From: DASQMT01 sp963835735
Lineage (GTDB): Bacteria; Actinomycetota; Thermoleophilia; Solirubrobacterales; Solirubrobacteraceae
Direction of reading: 5' to 3'
Assembly: GCA_963835735.1 (NCBI GenBank)
Contig: CAWIGP010000009.1
Span: forward strand, 424,804 to 488,803
DNA length: 64,000 nt
Made by a program: the position numbers and the translations under genes. Below, one piece after another: positions 8,814 through 16,852 of the stretch. A model generated the notes under the pieces. That model worked only from the letters and a program-made list of their open reading frames with translations, did not search any database and had not been told where the DNA came from. Every line of letters starts with the position of its first letter. The first letter of the stretch is position 1.

Positions 8814-9197
8814 TCAGGTCGCCATCCCCCTCTCGTCCTCGCCGTAGATGAAGATGCCGTGGACGATGAACAGGCACAGCAAGAACATGCCCAGCGACCA
8901 CCACGGGTAGTTGCCGCCGATCGAGAGCAGGGCTCCGATCGCGCCGAGGCTGCCGCCGAGAATCCCGATCACGCGACCGAACGTGTTGCCGGCGAACAAT
9001 GAAACGCCCCCGGCGAGCTGGATGACCCCGAGGATGATCAGGACCCAGCCAAGGGTGTTGAGGTTGGTGAATATGTACCGGCGGTCGTTGGTGAAGATGT
9101 TCGCGTCGTCCAGGGCGCCGATGCCATAGATGATGTTGAGCGTGCCCGCGATCAACAGCAGCGTCGCTGCGAACACGACTCGGCCTACACCTCGCAT
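8814..9197 (-). CDS. DUF7144 family integral membrane protein
   Basis: 127 aa with four predicted membrane helices: VVFAATLLLIAGTLNIIYGIGAL, LGWVLIILGVIQLAGGVSLFA, VIGILGGSLGAIGALLSIGG and WWSLGMFLLCLFIVHGIFIYG. The loop DDANIFTNDRRYIFTNLNT between helices 1 and 2 is characteristic of DUF7144, common in actinobacteria. The start at 9197 is supported by AAGGAGA about 7 bp upstream. Function unknown. It converges on the 64-aa gene with one base between them. Confidence 0.9.
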   Translation of the reverse strand: MRGVGRVVFAATLLLIAGTLNIIYGIGALDDANIFTNDRRYIFTNLNTLGWVLIILGVIQLAGGVSLFAGNTFGRVIGILGGSLGAIGALLSIGGNYPWWSLGMFLLCLFIVHGIFIYGEDERGMAT

Positions 9198-9366
9198 CTC
9201 GTTTCTCCTTGCGTCGAGTGGCCTATCGATCCTCGGGCGGCAGCCAGCGACCCGCATCATCCGGATGGGATGAACCGGCATCCGACCGCATGAGGGAGAA
9301 TGCTTGCGTACGACACCCGGCGGGCGCTCGGGTTCCTCAGCGCCCGGCTTCTAGGAAGGAACGGTC

Positions 9367-9633
9367 ATGACCGTGCTGTGGTTCATCGTCGCGATCCTGG
9401 TCGCGATCGTGTGGGTGCTGAGCATCGTGGACATCATCCGCAGTCGCTACTCGACCTGGACGACGATCGGGTGGATCGCGCTGGTCGTGATCCTGCCGTT
9501 CATCGGATCGCTGATCTACTGGGCGGTGCGCAAGCCCCCGCCGAACGAGGCCGAGCAGGAGTACCTCGCGCAGGAGTCAAGGCGTCACGATGCGGCGACA
9601 CGCCCGTTCGACAGCACTGGGATGGGGCCGTAG
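9367..9633 (+). CDS. PLDNc domain membrane protein
   Basis: 88 aa with two hydrophobic helices (VLWFIVAILVAIVWVLSIVDI; IGWIALVVILPFIGSLIYWAV) separated by a short arginine/tyrosine loop and followed by a charged tail. This is the phospholipase D-nuclease N-terminal (PLDNc) module, which often stands alone in actinobacteria and gives membrane anchoring. A strong AGGAAGGA precedes the ATG. It lies 7 bp before the GTG-started hydrolase gene. Confidence 0.88.
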   Translation: MTVLWFIVAILVAIVWVLSIVDIIRSRYSTWTTIGWIALVVILPFIGSLIYWAVRKPPPNEAEQEYLAQESRRHDAATRPFDSTGMGP

Positions 9634-9640
9634 CCGCACG

Positions 9641-10435
9641 GTGGAGGTCGTTCGGGCGAACGGGCTCGAGATCGCCTACGAGCGCGTCGGCGAGGGCCCG
9701 CCGGCGGTGTTCGTGCACGGTGCCGCGGTGGACGGTCGTATGTGGCTGCCGCAGCTCGCGGCCCTGGCCGACGAGTTCACGGTCGTCGCCTGGGACGAGC
9801 CGGGCGCGGGCGGCTCCTCGGACGTGCCTACGGATTTCGGCCTTGCGGACTACGCCGACTGCCTCGCGGCGCTGATCGAGGCGCTCGCGCTCGGCCCGGC
9901 GCACGTGGCCGGCCTCTCGTGGGGCGGCACCGTCGCGCTGGAGCTCTATCGCAGGCATCCCGGGCTCGTCGCGACCCTGATCCTCGTCGACACGTACGCC
10001 GGTTGGAAAGGGTCGCTGCCCGCCGACGAGGTGCGCGCCCGGGTCGCCCACACGCGGCAGATGCTCGCGGCGTCCGCCGAGCAGTTCGACCCCACGCTCC
10101 CCGGGTTGTTCGCCGGCGACCCGCCGTCGGAGTTCGTCCCGTTGCTCGAGGAGATGGCCGCCTCTGTCCGCCCCGCCAGCCTCGGGACGCAGCTGTCCGT
10201 GATGGCCGAGGCCGACCAGCGCGACCTGCTGCCGAGCATTACGGTGCCGACGCTACTGGTCTGGGGCGAGCTTGACGTGCGGTCACCGCTCGACGTCGCT
10301 CACCAATTCGAGCGGGCGATTCGCGACGCCGAGCTGGTGGTGATCCCGCGCTGCGGTCACGTGAGCAACCTCGAGTCCCCTGAGCGGTTCAATCAGGTCG
10401 TGCGCGAGTTCTGCCGCGCCCATCCACCGGGCTAG
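9641..10435 (+). CDS. Alpha/beta hydrolase
   Basis: 264 aa from GTG 9641 (MEVVRANGLEIAYERVGEG), a typical N-terminus for the family; an ATG 51 bp upstream lies inside the previous gene. The oxyanion segment HGAAVD follows at residues 26-31, the nucleophile elbow GLSWGG puts Ser at about residue 93, the acid is in WGELDVRSP and the His in CGHVSNLESP, so the triad is complete. Cytoplasmic; substrate unknown (esterase, lactonase or C-C hydrolase). The 3' end overlaps the convergent sigma-factor gene by 4 bp. Confidence 0.92.
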   Translation: MEVVRANGLEIAYERVGEGPPAVFVHGAAVDGRMWLPQLAALADEFTVVAWDEPGAGGSSDVPTDFGLADYADCLAALIEALALGPAHVAGLSWGGTVALELYRRHPGLVATLILVDTYAGWKGSLPADEVRARVAHTRQMLAASAEQFDPTLPGLFAGDPPSEFVPLLEEMAASVRPASLGTQLSVMAEADQRDLLPSITVPTLLVWGELDVRSPLDVAHQFERAIRDAELVVIPRCGHVSNLESPERFNQVVREFCRAHPPG

Positions 10436-11709
10436 CCGAGCGAGCCGCGCCCGGAGGAGCCCGCGATTCGCTCCAGCAGCACCGAGCGCTCGCGGACGTT
10501 CTGCGTGAGCGTGAGGGCGCGCTCGAACTCGGAGCGCGCGTCGGCGAGCCGTCCGAGCCTCTCGAGCAGGTCGCCGCGCACGGTCGGGAGGAGGTGATAG
10601 CCGCTCAGTGCGGGCTCGTCGGCGAGCTCGTCGACCAGCCGCAGCGCCTGAGCCGGCCCGAACGCCATGCCGACCGCGACCGCGCGGTTGAGCTCCACCA
10701 CCGGCGACGGCGTTACTTGTGCGAGCGCGTCGTAGATGGCGACGATGCTCACCCAGTCGGTCTCGTCTGCCACGCGGGCGCGCGCATGGCAGGCGGCGAT
10801 TCCGGCCTGCAGGGTGTACGTGCCGACGGCGCCGCCCGCCGCGTACGCGCGCTCCAGGGCGGCGAGCCCGCGGCCGACGAGCATCCAGTCCCAGCGCGAG
10901 CGGTCCTGGTCGAGCAGGAGGATCGGCTCGCCGTGCGGCCCGACGCGCGCGCGGGCGCGCGAGGCCTGCAGCTCCATCAACGCGGAGAGCCCGTGTACCT
11001 CCGGCTCGGTCGGCAGCAGTGCCGCCAGCATGCGGCCGAGCCGCAGCGACTCCTCGAGCAGTTCCGGGCGGAGCCACTCGTCGCCTGCGGTGGCGGCGTA
11101 GCCCTCGTTGAAGATCAGGTAGATCACCTCCAGCACCGAGGCGAGCCGCTCGGTCAGCTCGCCGCGCTCGGGCACCTCGATCGGCACCCGGGCGGCGGAG
11201 AGCGTGCGCTTCGCGCGCACGATGCGCTGCTGCACCGTCGCCTCCGGCACCAGGTACGCGCGGGCGATCTCCTTGGTGGTGAGCCCCGCGAGCAGGCGGA
11301 GCGTGAGGGCCACGCGCGCCTCGGTCGAGAGCACGGGGTGGCAGGCGGTGAAGATCAGGCGCAGGACGTCGTCGTCGAACGGGTCGGCGGCCTCGGCGGC
11401 GAGATCGGGCGCGTCCGCCTCGCCGCGCAGCTCGAGATCGCGCCCCAACTCCTCGGTCTTGCGCCGGTGCACGTCGGCGCGCCGGTGGCGGTCGATCGCA
11501 CGGCGCTTGGCAGTGGCCATGAGCCAGGCGCCCGGGTTGTCCGGGACGCCCGACTGCGGCCACTGCTCGAGCGCCGCCACCAGCGCCTCCTGGGCGAGGT
11601 CCTCGGCGAGGCCGACGTCGCGCACGAAGCGGGCGAGGCCCGCGATGAGCCGGGTGGACTCGATCCGCCAGACGGCGTCGATCGTGCGCTTGACGTCGGC
11701 CTCCGACAC
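10432..11709 (-). CDS. ECF sigma factor, ECF42 (DGPF-associated) group
   Basis: 425 aa, much longer than a simple ECF sigma factor. Region 2 (VRDVGLAEDLAQEALVAALEQW, then PGAWLMATAKRRAIDRHRR) and region 4 (TLRLLAGLTTKEIARAYLVPEATVQQRIVRAKRTL) are followed by a C-terminal extension of about 200 residues with TPR-like helices (YHLLPTVRGDLLERLGRLADARSEFERAL). That extension, plus the DGPF gene directly upstream, identifies ECF42. It starts at GTG 11709, one base past the DGPF stop, so translation is coupled. No anti-sigma factor is visible; in this group the C-terminal extension is thought to control activity. Confidence 0.93.
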   Translation of the reverse strand: MSEADVKRTIDAVWRIESTRLIAGLARFVRDVGLAEDLAQEALVAALEQWPQSGVPDNPGAWLMATAKRRAIDRHRRADVHRRKTEELGRDLELRGEADAPDLAAEAADPFDDDVLRLIFTACHPVLSTEARVALTLRLLAGLTTKEIARAYLVPEATVQQRIVRAKRTLSAARVPIEVPERGELTERLASVLEVIYLIFNEGYAATAGDEWLRPELLEESLRLGRMLAALLPTEPEVHGLSALMELQASRARARVGPHGEPILLLDQDRSRWDWMLVGRGLAALERAYAAGGAVGTYTLQAGIAACHARARVADETDWVSIVAIYDALAQVTPSPVVELNRAVAVGMAFGPAQALRLVDELADEPALSGYHLLPTVRGDLLERLGRLADARSEFERALTLTQNVRERSVLLERIAGSSGRGSLG

Positions 11710-12135
11710 CTACGTGCCGTCGACCTGCGCGCGGAGGGCGTCCTCCCGCTCACGCAGCTCCGGCGTGAGCACGTCGGCGAAGTCCTCGGTCTCGAACACC
11801 GGGCGGATCTCGACGATCGCGTCCTGCGCGTCGTCGGGGTTCGGGATGCGCTTGACCCACTCGACCGCCTCGTCGAGCGACTTGACCTGCCAGACCCAGT
11901 AGCCGGCCAGCAGCTCCTTGGTCTCGGCGAACGGGCCGTCGATGACCTTGCGCTCGCTGCCCTTGAACGCCACCCGGACGCCCTTCGCCGACGGGTGCAG
12001 GCCTTCGCCGGCGAGCATGACGCCCGCCTTCACCAGTTCCTCGTTGAACGTCGTCATCTCGTCGAGCAGCCGCTCGCTCGGCATCTCGCCGCGCTCGGAC
12101 TCCTCGTTCGCCTTGATCAGCACCATGACGCGCAT
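11710..12135 (-). CDS. YCII-related DGPF domain protein
   Basis: 141 aa. MRVMVLIKANEESERG at the N-terminus and VIDGPFAETKELLAGYWVWQVKSLDEAVEWVKRIP in the middle contain the name-giving Asp-Gly-Pro-Phe. The dimeric ferredoxin-like fold is shared with YciI; catalytic activity is not established. The ATG at 12135 is preceded by AGGAGGA. It is the first gene of a pair with the ECF42 sigma factor, and genes of this kind are usual targets as well as neighbours of ECF42 factors. Confidence 0.93.
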   Translation of the reverse strand: MRVMVLIKANEESERGEMPSERLLDEMTTFNEELVKAGVMLAGEGLHPSAKGVRVAFKGSERKVIDGPFAETKELLAGYWVWQVKSLDEAVEWVKRIPNPDDAQDAIVEIRPVFETEDFADVLTPELREREDALRAQVDGT

Positions 12136-12326
12136 CTCGCCGTTCCTCCTTGGTAGAGGGTTGATTTCGGCCTTCCATCTCGTACGTCGAGCGAGCCCGA
12201 CGGGAATCGACATGCAGACGGCAATAATGCCTCGGCGGGCGTACGGCCTCGACGGTTGCATTGCGCCTCGGGAGTTGAGAGCGTCGGTACGCCAAGCCAG
12301 GTGCGCTAGAGCCGAAGGAGTAGCCG

Positions 12327-12782
12327 ATGTCCGCGCCAACCACTCGGGTCCTTGTCGTCGCGAACCGGACGGCGGCTGCGCCGCGCCTGATCGAGGCGAT
12401 ACGCGTGCGCGCCGAAGGTGGGCCGTGCGAGTTCGCCCTGCTGATTCCCGACGTGACCGACCGCAAAGCCGCCGACTGGACGCTTGAGACGGCAGTCCGG
12501 CTGATGAAGCCTGCGGCGGGAGGCGATGTGGAAGGCCTGGTTGGCGGCCCCGACCCGTTTGAGTCCGTCCAGGACGCGGTGCGGCAGGGCAACTTCGACG
12601 AGATCCTCATCTCGACGCTGCCGAGGCGGGTGTCGAAGTGGCTGCGGCGCGACCTGATCCGGCGCGTCGAGGGTCTGGGCCTGCCCGTCACCGCGATCGT
12701 CCCGACCGCCAACCTCTCGCGCGAAGACGAGCTCGAGCTGGGGATCGGAGGCGGACTCGGACTTGGTGGCGGGGCGGGCTGA
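12327..12782 (+). CDS. Universal-stress-like alpha/beta protein, unknown function
   Basis: 151 aa. It begins with TTRVLVVANRTAAAPRLIEAIRVRA and continues CEFALLIPDVTDRKAADWTLE, then FDEILISTLPRRVSKWLRRDLIRRVEGLGLPVTAIVP, a Rossmann-like alternation of strands and helices resembling Usp domains. It has no clear glycine-rich ATP loop. The C-terminal tail is Gly-rich. ATG 12327 has GAAGGAG upstream. It is divergent from the DGPF/ECF42 pair across 191 bp, which must hold promoters for both. Confidence 0.75.
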   Translation: MSAPTTRVLVVANRTAAAPRLIEAIRVRAEGGPCEFALLIPDVTDRKAADWTLETAVRLMKPAAGGDVEGLVGGPDPFESVQDAVRQGNFDEILISTLPRRVSKWLRRDLIRRVEGLGLPVTAIVPTANLSREDELELGIGGGLGLGGGAG

Positions 12783-12798
12783 TGCTGCTTGCCTGAGG

Positions 12799-13308
12799 TC
12801 AGTGGCCCGCGCGATGGGCGGCGATGAAGCGCCGCCCCGGTGTCGGGTCGACCTCGAAACGCTCGGCGTAGCCCTCGTGGACGTCCTCCCACCGTTCGTG
12901 TGCCTGCTCTTCGGAGAGCCAGCCGCCGGCGAGGTGAGGTTCGAGCCGCGAAAGGTATGCCTCCCAGCCCGCCGCGGTCTGCGCGGCACGGGTGCGATCG
13001 TCGAAGGCGTGAGTGAAGACGAGCAGGCAGCCGCCTTCCTGCGCGGCCAGTTCGAAGCTGTACAGCTCGCCGTTGAAGGTCCAGGCGAGGCGACGCGGCG
13101 CGTCGACTTCGGTCACCTCCCCGGTCATGCCGCCCGCCTCGAAGGTCTCACCGGCGGCGGGGGTCCAGTCGGCAGCGGCGGGAAACCAACGCTCAAGCTC
13201 CGCGGGCTCGCTGACCGCGCGCCACACCCGCTCGACGGAATGGGCGAGTCGACGCTCGAAGCGCAGCGCCGGGCGACCGTCGATCGTCTCCAGGGTTCCG
13301 TCCATCAT
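12799..13308 (-). CDS. SRPBCC / AHSA1-type protein
   Basis: 169 aa with the START-like helix-grip fold: RFERRLAHSVERVWRAVSEPAELERWFP at the N-terminus, GETFEAGGMTGEVTEVDAPRRLAWTF in the sheet, and GWEAYLSRLEPHLAGG in the long C-terminal helix. Members bind hydrophobic ligands or chaperone clients. The start overlaps the ArsR stop (ATGA at 13305-13308), so it is made with the regulator. ArsR plus SRPBCC is a frequent two-gene unit; the SRPBCC protein is probably the controlled effector. Confidence 0.92.
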   Translation of the reverse strand: MMDGTLETIDGRPALRFERRLAHSVERVWRAVSEPAELERWFPAAADWTPAAGETFEAGGMTGEVTEVDAPRRLAWTFNGELYSFELAAQEGGCLLVFTHAFDDRTRAAQTAAGWEAYLSRLEPHLAGGWLSEEQAHERWEDVHEGYAERFEVDPTPGRRFIAAHRAGH

Positions 13309-13616
13309 GGGTTGTCCTCCAAGTGTCGTTCAAGGTCGTCGAGGCGCTCGGCCCAGAATGCGCGGTAGCGCGCAAGCCACGCGTCGACCTCGGCAAGGGG
13401 GTCGGCCCGCAGCGCGTACAGACGCCGCTTGCCATCGGCGCGCACCGTCACGAGCCCGGCCTCGCGCAGCACCTTGAGGTGCTTGGAGACCCCGGGCTGG
13501 CTGAGCTCAAGCCGTGTCACCAACTCTCCGGCGGGTCGCTCGCCCTCGCGCAGCAAGTCGAGGATCTGCCTGCGGTGTGGCTCGGCAAGGGCACCGTACG
13601 CGCTCACGAGCAACAT
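13305..13616 (-). CDS. ArsR family winged-helix regulator
   Basis: 103 aa from ATG 13616, two bases from the upstream SDR stop (TAATATG), which points to coupled translation; a TTG 15 bp further upstream is the other possible start. LAEPHRRQILDLLREGERPAGELV leads into the recognition helix LSQPGVSKHLKVLREAGLVTVRADGKRRLYAL. There is no CxC metal-binding motif in the helix, so it is not a classical arsenic sensor; the signal is unknown. The downstream SRPBCC gene overlaps it by 4 bp. Confidence 0.92.
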   Translation of the reverse strand: MLLVSAYGALAEPHRRQILDLLREGERPAGELVTRLELSQPGVSKHLKVLREAGLVTVRADGKRRLYALRADPLAEVDAWLARYRAFWAERLDDLERHLEDNP

Positions 13617-13617
13617 A

Positions 13618-14421
13618 TTACCGTCTAGCAATATGAGTCAGCGAGCGAGGCAAGGTGATCGCCTCGCCGGCGAGCTCGTGGCAGACGGCGAGTAGCCCGT
13701 CCTGGACACTGGGGTCGGCCACCGCCGGGTGCGTTTCGTGCGGCGTCCGGTGGTAGAAGTGGAGGCCGCTTTGCAGTGCGAGCGGGTTGTTGCTCGTGGC
13801 GAGCCAGACCTGTGTATCGGCTCCCGGGCCGATCTCGCCGGGCGCCCCTGGCCCGCCCATCCTCGTGCTCACCCAGCCAGGATCGACCGACGTGGCGACA
13901 ACGTGCGGCCATAGGCGAGCGACCGCGGCGCTGAGCACCGCGTCGAAGAGCTTTGAATCGGCGTAGGCCTGATAGCCGTTCCAACGTCGGTGCTCCCACT
14001 GCAGGTCCGCGAGGTCTGGATCACCTGACCGGTGCACGCCCGAGCTGAGGTAGACGAGCCGCGCCGGGCGGTGCACGCGCGCAGTCAACAGGTACGGCGC
14101 CAGGACGTTGGTCTGGAAGACGTGCTCGAAGCCGTCCTCGGTCTGGAGCCGGTGCGGCTCGCGGTAGCCGACGCCCGCGTTGTGGATGATCGCGTCGAAG
14201 CGGCCGGCGGCGTTGATCCGGTCTGCCAGCTCCCGCGTCTGCCTGATCGAGGCAAGGTCGCCGGGAAGAGCTGCGATCGCCCCCGGAACTGCGGCCAGCG
14301 CCTCGCGCGCGCGCGCCTGATCGCGAGCGTGCAGGACGACCTCGTGACCAGCGAGGACGAGCTGTCTGGCGGCCTCACGGCCCAGCCCGTCGGCCGAGCC
14401 CGTGATCAGGATCTTCGACAT
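13618..14421 (-). CDS. Short-chain dehydrogenase/reductase
   Basis: 267 aa. The cofactor loop is ITGSADGLGREAARQL (residues 6-21), NAGVG follows at about 81, YLSSG carries the catalytic Ser (126 or 127), and Tyr153/Lys157 lie in YADSK. The protein resembles retinol-dehydrogenase-like, NADP-using SDRs. It is the second gene of a four-gene operon; its ATG overlaps the stop of the upstream SDR by one base (14421), and its TAA is followed within 2 bp by the ArsR ATG. Confidence 0.92.
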   Translation of the reverse strand: MSKILITGSADGLGREAARQLVLAGHEVVLHARDQARAREALAAVPGAIAALPGDLASIRQTRELADRINAAGRFDAIIHNAGVGYREPHRLQTEDGFEHVFQTNVLAPYLLTARVHRPARLVYLSSGVHRSGDPDLADLQWEHRRWNGYQAYADSKLFDAVLSAAVARLWPHVVATSVDPGWVSTRMGGPGAPGEIGPGADTQVWLATSNNPLALQSGLHFYHRTPHETHPAVADPSVQDGLLAVCHELAGEAITLPRSLTHIARR

Positions 14422-15149
14422 CAGACGAGCACCGAGCCGCCGTCCACCGTGACGACGCTGCCGGTGCTGTAGCCGTTGCGCATCAGGTAGATGAAGGTCT
14501 CCGCGATGTCGCTGACCTCGCCCACCCGGCCCACCGGCAGCGCCCGTGACAGCGACTCATACATCGCCGAGCGGTCCTCCTCGCTCATGTCCCGCCACAG
14601 ATTGCTGCGAACCACCCCGGACGCCACCGCGTTGACGCGAATCGGGGCGAGCTCGACGGCCAAGGCGCGGGTGAGCGCGTCGACCGCACCGCAGATGCTC
14701 GATGCGACCGTCCAGTTCGCCCCGGGGCGGGTTGAGGCGATCCCCGAGCTCAGGACGATGGACCCGTCTGGGCGCAGGTGGGCGGCGGCGTGCTTGACCG
14801 CCGCGTACGCGCCCCAGACACGGGTGTCGAGCGCGCGGCTGGCCGCCTCGACGTCGGTGTCCGCGAGTGCGCCGATCTGCAGCGTCTCGCCCGCGGTGAA
14901 CGCGAGGTGATCGAAGCTGCCCACTCGGCTGAAGAACTCGCGGATCTCCTCCTCGCGGCGAACGTCGACCGTGTAGCCCTCGGCGGTTGTCGGCAGCCGT
15001 TCGAGAGCGGCGTCGATGCGATCCGCGCGGCTCGAGGCGACGATCACCGTCGCTCCCTCGGCGGCGGCGCGCTCGGCGGTGGCCAGACCGATCCCGGACG
15101 TGCCGCCCAGGATGACGATGCGTTGAGAGTCAAACGGTGTGTCGAGCAT
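14421..15149 (-). CDS. Atypical SDR lacking the YxxxK catalytic pair
   Basis: 242 aa with a clear SDR frame: ILGGTSGIGLATAERAA for the cofactor, VLSSG at about 132-136, the helix DALTRALAVELAPIRVNAVASGVVRS and the C-terminal STGSVVTVDGGSVLV. Where Tyr-x-x-x-Lys should be, the sequence reads A149-S-S-I-C153, so both the proton donor and the Lys that binds the ribose are gone. It is either a non-catalytic cofactor-binding protein or uses other residues. First gene of the operon, divergent from lysR across 113 bp that hold a LysR-type dyad. Confidence 0.88.
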   Translation of the reverse strand: MLDTPFDSQRIVILGGTSGIGLATAERAAAEGATVIVASSRADRIDAALERLPTTAEGYTVDVRREEEIREFFSRVGSFDHLAFTAGETLQIGALADTDVEAASRALDTRVWGAYAAVKHAAAHLRPDGSIVLSSGIASTRPGANWTVASSICGAVDALTRALAVELAPIRVNAVASGVVRSNLWRDMSEEDRSAMYESLSRALPVGRVGEVSDIAETFIYLMRNGYSTGSVVTVDGGSVLV

Positions 15150-15237
15150 GAGCGGTTCCTCGTTCGTCGCGCTTGGTGGTCGGTGCGTTCATGCTGCGCG
15201 TCCAGTCCCGTTGTGTCCAAGACTTCCTCGGGCGCCG

Positions 15238-15258
15238 CTGATACCCTGACGGCATCAG
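15238..15258 (+). promoter_or_regulatory. LysR-box-like dyad (T-N11-A)
   Basis: CTGAT-N11-ATCAG, a perfect 5-bp dyad with the T-N11-A spacing that LysR-type regulators bind. It ends 4 bp before the lysR ATG and lies about 90 bp from the start of the divergent SDR operon. This is where an autoregulatory and divergent-activation site is expected. Confidence 0.5.
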
Positions 15259-15262
15259 GCGG

Positions 15263-16147
15263 ATGTCGTCCTTGGACGTTGACCTACGCAAGATCCGCTA
15301 CTTCGTCGCCGTTGCCGAGAGCCTGCACTTCCGCAAGGCGGCGGAGGAGCTGCACATCGCCCAGCCTGCCCTGAGCCGCTCGATCAGCGCGCTCGAGCGC
15401 GAGCTCGGCACCCAGCTCTTCGTCCGCGACAAGCGCTCCGTGGTCCTGACGCCGGCCGGACGCCAGCTGCTCGACGACGCCCGCCCGTTGCTTGCCGCAG
15501 CGGCTGGCACCCGCCGCCGTGTACAGCGCGCGGCCCGCGGCTCAGACCATCTCGTGGTCGGCTTCCGCGCCGGCATCGTGGTCACTGCAGCGGTCCGCGC
15601 ATTCGTTGCCCGCCGACCCGAGGCCACCGTCGAGGTGCAGCGCCTGGAGTGGCACGACCAGGAGGAGTACCTGCTCAGCGGACGCGTCGATGTCGGCTAC
15701 GTCCGGCAGCCGATACGCGAACGCGGGCTGCGTCTCGTTCCACTCTTCGCCGAACGACGGCTCGCCGCGTTGCCGGCGGACCATCCGCTCTCCGGGCGAA
15801 CCAGCCTCTTGACCGCGGACCTGGCCGGCGAGCCCCACCTGCGCTACCTGCAGTCTGCACCGATACCCGGCGTCTCTGGCCCGCAGCGTCCACTGCGCAG
15901 CGTCGAGGAAAAGCTCGAACACGTCGCAGCGGGCAACGGCATCATCGTCCTGCCGCTGTCAGCCACGCAGTACTACAGCCGCACCGACGTCGTGTACATA
16001 CCCGTCGCCGACGCGGAGCCCGACCAGGTCTACCTTGCTTGCGAGGCCACACGCCGCGGCCAGCTGATCTCCGACTTCATCCGGGTCGCCCAGGAAGTCC
16101 TCGCGTCCTCCGAGACCACGCCGGCTGAGACGGCGGCGCGTGGTTGA
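15263..16147 (+). CDS. LysR family transcriptional regulator
   Basis: 294 aa. The N-terminal winged helix (LRKIRYFVAVAESLHFRKAAEELHIAQPALSRSISALERELGTQLF) is classical, followed by the linker and a periplasmic-binding-like effector domain (LVVGFRAGIVVTAAVRAFVARRP onward). It is transcribed away from the SDR/SDR/ArsR/SRPBCC operon, which it most likely controls. The inducer is unknown. The start is ATG 15263; an upstream GTG is not needed. Confidence 0.94.
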   Translation: MSSLDVDLRKIRYFVAVAESLHFRKAAEELHIAQPALSRSISALERELGTQLFVRDKRSVVLTPAGRQLLDDARPLLAAAAGTRRRVQRAARGSDHLVVGFRAGIVVTAAVRAFVARRPEATVEVQRLEWHDQEEYLLSGRVDVGYVRQPIRERGLRLVPLFAERRLAALPADHPLSGRTSLLTADLAGEPHLRYLQSAPIPGVSGPQRPLRSVEEKLEHVAAGNGIIVLPLSATQYYSRTDVVYIPVADAEPDQVYLACEATRRGQLISDFIRVAQEVLASSETTPAETAARG

Positions 16148-16192
16148 TCTGGGTGGTCCTCCAGGCGCCCGCCGGTGCGAGGATCTGAAGCC

Positions 16193-16756
16193 ATGCTGAT
16201 CTACTCGATGAGCGTCTCGGTGGACGGCTTCATCGCCGACCGCGAGGGCGCGTTCGGGTGGACGGCCCCTAGCGACGAGCTGTTTCGCTTTCACACTGCG
16301 CAGGTACGCGGGCTCGGCGGGTATCTCCTCGGCCGCAGGCTCTACGAGACGATGCAGGTGTGGGAGACGGATCCGTCGCTGCGCGACAACGAGTCCGGGG
16401 CCGCGTTCGCCGACGTCTGGTGCGCGATCCCGAAGATCGTCTTCAGCCATACGCTCGACAGCGTCCAGGGCAACGCCCGGCTCGCCGAGGCCTCGGTGGC
16501 CGAGGAGGCCACTGCGGCGCTGGACGCGACCGACAAGGACGTCTCGATCGGCGGCGCCCGCCTGGCCGCGCAGGCGATCGAGCTCGGCCTCGTCGACGAG
16601 CTGCGCATGTTCCGCTATCCGGTCGTAATCGGTGGCGGCACGCCGTTCCTGCCGCCGGTCACCGACGACGTCGCGCTGGAGCTGATCGAGACCAGGACGT
16701 TCGGCTCGCGCGTGATCTACGAGCGCTACGGGCGCGCCCGCGATGAGTCGGAGTGA
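16193..16756 (+). CDS. Dihydrofolate reductase-like (RibD C-terminal) protein
   Basis: 187 aa. MLIYSMSVSVDGFIADREGAFGW is the usual start of the actinobacterial DHFR/RibD-C family, GLGGYLLGRRLYETMQVW the next segment, DVSIGGARLAAQAIELGLVDELRMFRYPVVIGGGTPFLP the Gly-rich NADPH-site and helix. These are NADPH-dependent reductases whose substrate is mostly unknown; true folate reduction is not expected. ATG 16193 is preferred to a GTG at 16175 because the conserved strand begins there. A hairpin follows the stop. Confidence 0.92.
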   Translation: MLIYSMSVSVDGFIADREGAFGWTAPSDELFRFHTAQVRGLGGYLLGRRLYETMQVWETDPSLRDNESGAAFADVWCAIPKIVFSHTLDSVQGNARLAEASVAEEATAALDATDKDVSIGGARLAAQAIELGLVDELRMFRYPVVIGGGTPFLPPVTDDVALELIETRTFGSRVIYERYGRARDESE

Positions 16757-16757
16757 C

Positions 16758-16783
16758 ACCGCCGGCCTCTTCTGTTCGGCGGT
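16758..16783 (+). terminator. Possible terminator hairpin after the DHFR-like gene
   Basis: ACCGCCG, 12-base loop, CGGCGGT starts 1 bp after the stop codon. The 7-bp stem is all G/C but one pair, with no U-run, as is common in GC-rich actinobacteria. It lies between convergent genes, so it may serve both. Confidence 0.45.
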
Positions 16784-16852
16784 TGCATACCGGTCGTTCT
16801 CGTCCGTCCCACTGATCATCAGGGCCGCCAGGCTCCCGGGCCTGTCGTCCGA

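Noticed and set aside
10594..12156. Long plus-strand frame across the sigma-factor and DGPF genes
   Set aside because: Antisense shadow of two well-recognised genes; the translation is low-complexity.
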